From: Dromiciops gliroides
Lineage: Eukaryota > Chordata > Mammalia > Microbiotheria > Microbiotheriidae
Reading direction: 5' to 3'
Length of the DNA stretch: 64,000 nt
NCBI RefSeq assembly: GCF_019393635.1
Contig: NC_057862.1
Location: 477,652,669-477,716,668, forward strand
Shown piece after piece: positions 61,829 to 64,000 of this stretch (position 1 is the stretch's first letter; every line of letters begins with the position of its first letter). Both the position numbers and the translations under genes were made by a program. The notes under the pieces were generated by a model. The model searched no databases. It saw only the letters and a program-made list of their open reading frames with translations, and was not told the origin of the DNA.

Positions 61829-62834
61829 ACAAACATATACTGGCTCACAGCACCTAAAACATATGTCTTGTCCATTATACATATTTAATGAGGTTAATAT
61901 GGCATTATTTAATCTTAGAGAATGTATACTGACCACTAGTAATCATAATTTCTCTCTCTAAATGTATATAAATCATTAGTTTTCATACTCTGGTCTAGAA
62001 TTCTGTCAAAAATCACCACTAGACTACCACAGTTTCAGACAATTATTCTGAAAATTAAAACAACATTGCCCTTCTCTAGTTTCCTAGGACATGCTGATGG
62101 TCTGATTTTATCAACAATGCCTCTTCAGCAATCATATTTTCAAATTCTTTCAGCACACTAATATATAAATTTATCAGCCAAGTGCTAAGGATTTCCAGGG
62201 CACCAACTCTAATGTCACGGAGAGAACGATACCAGCCACATCATTCTGGTGGTTCAAAGGGGCTTAATGCATGTAGAAGTCCTATCAGGAGCAAATTTTG
62301 TCCACCATGAATGTCACCTCAGCTGCACCTGCCTTAAGGGTTCACATTAGTTTCTCATTCACACCTCTGGGTTTTTCTATGATTCTAATCACCCTAATTT
62401 GTCTCAGGTATCAGCCAACTTCCATAATATTGAAGCAATAATTCCTGCTTGTCCACTCTGGAAGTAAAGACATTTTTTACACTATTCCCTTGCCACAGTA
62501 CATGTGAACACCTGTATAACCAGTGGAGCCTAACTTTAGGCAATCCCTTCATTAGGCCCAACTCCTGCCAGGGCTTGTCCAGAATATACTGGCCCCTGCA
62601 TATTCTGAAGTCCCTAACAGTTCCAAAGCCTTCATTTTCTTAAATCTCAGCATTTCTCTGGAACACAATAGTTTAGCCCAAGAGACTTCAACTCATTTAA
62701 AGCAGGTAAGTTTTATCTTCTCCCCTCTCTTGGGTTTTAATTACCTCTGAGCCATGTGAATGATGATTATTCTTCTTGAGAGAGAAAATAGAAGCAATAT
62801 AAGAGTTGAGTAATTATACTTTTTGTCATTTTGA

Positions 62835-63030
62835 GAAGAGATATGGCAGAGATGCAAAGAAAAATGAGCCTGGGCATCAGAAAAACTGGATTCAAGTAAT
62901 CTTATCAACTACTCAACTTCTAGAAGACCTGGTCACTTCAACTATAAAATGGAGATCAATACCTAATTTAACTACCACACAGTTATGAAAACCAAGTGAG
63001 ATAATGCATGAGAAAGCACTTTGTAATCAA
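62835..63030 (+). mobile_element. MIR
   Basis: 'ctggattcaagtaatc', 'acttcaactataaaatggagatcaatacctaattt', 'gagaaagcactttgtaa'. Confidence 0.75.
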
Positions 63031-63034
63031 TAGA

Positions 63035-63235
63035 AGAAAGAGAATAGGAATTGGAAGTCAAAAGACCTGGGCTCAAGCCTTGATCCTACCACCTAGCTAT
63101 GTAACAACTCTCCAAAGCCTTATGTGCCTCGCCTGTAAAATGGGGAAAATGATGCTTGAAGTACCTATATCATAAGGAAAGCATTATGTTAATGACCAAG
63201 GGCTATATAAATATGAATTATTATTATTAGTATCA
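63035..63235 (+). mobile_element. MIR
   Basis: 'gacctgggctcaagccttgatcctaccacctagctatgtaac' and 'tgtaaaatggggaaaatgatgc', ending 'tattattattag'. Tandem to the preceding MIR. Confidence 0.8.
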
Positions 63236-64000
63236 TCACCTAACTTTATGTAACCTACGCCAATTAAAGAGACTATCTCTTTCTTATTCCTCTTCTTGCC
63301 AGGATATATATAAGCCCTTAAAATCTGTGAAACTTCTCACTTTAAAGGCACTTTAAAAGCCTTTCTAATACTTGTCTGTATTTGTTCTGAGTTAAGCAAC
63401 CTCCATTCCAATATAAGATCTTTAAAAACAATATTTTAGAGAGCTTTCTTTGGAGGCATAATCAATCTTCCTCAGAACTTTCCCTTTTCTTTATCTTCAA
63501 AGTCTTTGATAGTTATGCAACCAGAATGCCTTTAACAGCTTCTTTTTACTTGTGTGCCATTTTTTCTTTTATAATCTAAAGCTTTTTATACCTCCAGGCT
63601 TTTTGAACGTTACTTTTCTCAAGTTTAGCACACATGTTTGAGCATATTTGACCACTTCTTGGCTAGCAGAGCCACTTACTTCCAAATTTTCTGTCACTTC
63701 TACTTCACCAACTCCTCGTTGGAGTTAGAATTAAGACCAACATACCACCTTTCGCTGATTCTTCTACCTTGTCCTTTTATCACAGCACAAGAATGTTAGA
63801 TTTTTATGGAAGAGAGAAAGCACTTAATGGGATCTTTCAATGTGGAGAGGTTTGTGTGAGCACATAAAGAATAATTAAAATGGACCAAAATACATTACCT
63901 AACCAGAACCTTTCTTTGTATGGCTTCAGATGTAATGAAATTGCTTGGATGTTATGTTGTATTGTTTTAATAGCATTTTACACTTAGGAAGATAGAAAAA

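Larger units (their letters stand above)
60480..62440 (-). mobile_element. CR1/L3 LINE relic with decayed RT site
   Basis: About 1.9 kb of antisense CR1/L3-type LINE, interrupted by a SINE at 61590. Read on the minus strand it keeps an LIKF..TKLGG block around 61325-61360, but the catalytic FADD motif has become FMNV. Stops and frameshifts are frequent. Sequence near 62040-62160 resembles the upstream RT/finger part of the same family. Dead element, sense with respect to MEMO1. Confidence 0.8.
59685..64000 (-). other. MEMO1: MEMO1 upstream intron (partial)
   Basis: Sequence upstream of the first MEMO1 exon in the window. I looked for the preceding exon (the one ending just before Ser146) and did not find it, so the intron should continue past 64000. 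It is dominated by a long antisense CR1/L3 relic, one SINE and two MIRs. Positions 63240-64000 hold nothing I can name. Confidence 0.75.

Noticed and set aside
61763-61961. Frame beginning with repeated MDGW.
   Set aside because: (GGAT)n microsatellite translation.

Overview
The window is mammalian nuclear DNA and is almost certainly from a marsupial. It is A+T-rich. It holds 27 copies of a roughly 150-bp CORE-type SINE of the marsupial WSINE1/MAR1 kind (starting GGGCAGCTAGGTGGCGCAGTGG), together with MIR, L2 and CR1/L3 relics, L1 3' ends, a SINE with a BovB/RTE-type tail and an ERV LTR. There are no prokaryotic features. I cannot name the species from sequence alone.

The one recognisable host gene is MEMO1 (mediator of ErbB2-driven cell motility 1) on the minus strand. 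Its last four coding exons lie at 59684-59542, 51001-50925, 36868-36764 and 34393-34262. They are joined by introns of 8,540, 14,056 and 2,370 bp with consensus splice sites. Together they encode residues 146 (part) to 297 and the stop codon, including Asp189, His192 and Cys244 of the metal-binding/redox pocket. Upstream exons lie beyond position 64000. A 3' UTR follows below 34262. Poly(A) signals near 33.8 kb and at 29.5 kb are candidate ends.

Layout: 1-29.5 kb is downstream intergenic DNA. It is dense in young SINEs (19 copies) and contains an ERV LTR with a tRNA-Ile-type primer binding site, a twin-primed (5'-inverted) L1 next to a SINE sharing its target site, a second short L1, a degraded intronless coding relic (25.5-26.3 kb), and a SINE whose tail has grown into a 200-bp purine microsatellite. 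The stretch 29.5-34.3 kb is SINE-free and is probably MEMO1 3' UTR, with an old CR1/L3 relic inside. The stretch 34.3-64 kb is MEMO1 exons and introns. It has only 8 WSINE-type copies plus MIR/L2/CR1 relics, a hAT MITE, a possible solo LTR, a perfect 31-nt palindrome and a foldback element with an outward-facing splice-donor consensus at each end.

I found no new multi-gene system. The best leads are the structural features above. Most long open frames in the window are chance frames through SINEs, LINEs or microsatellites.
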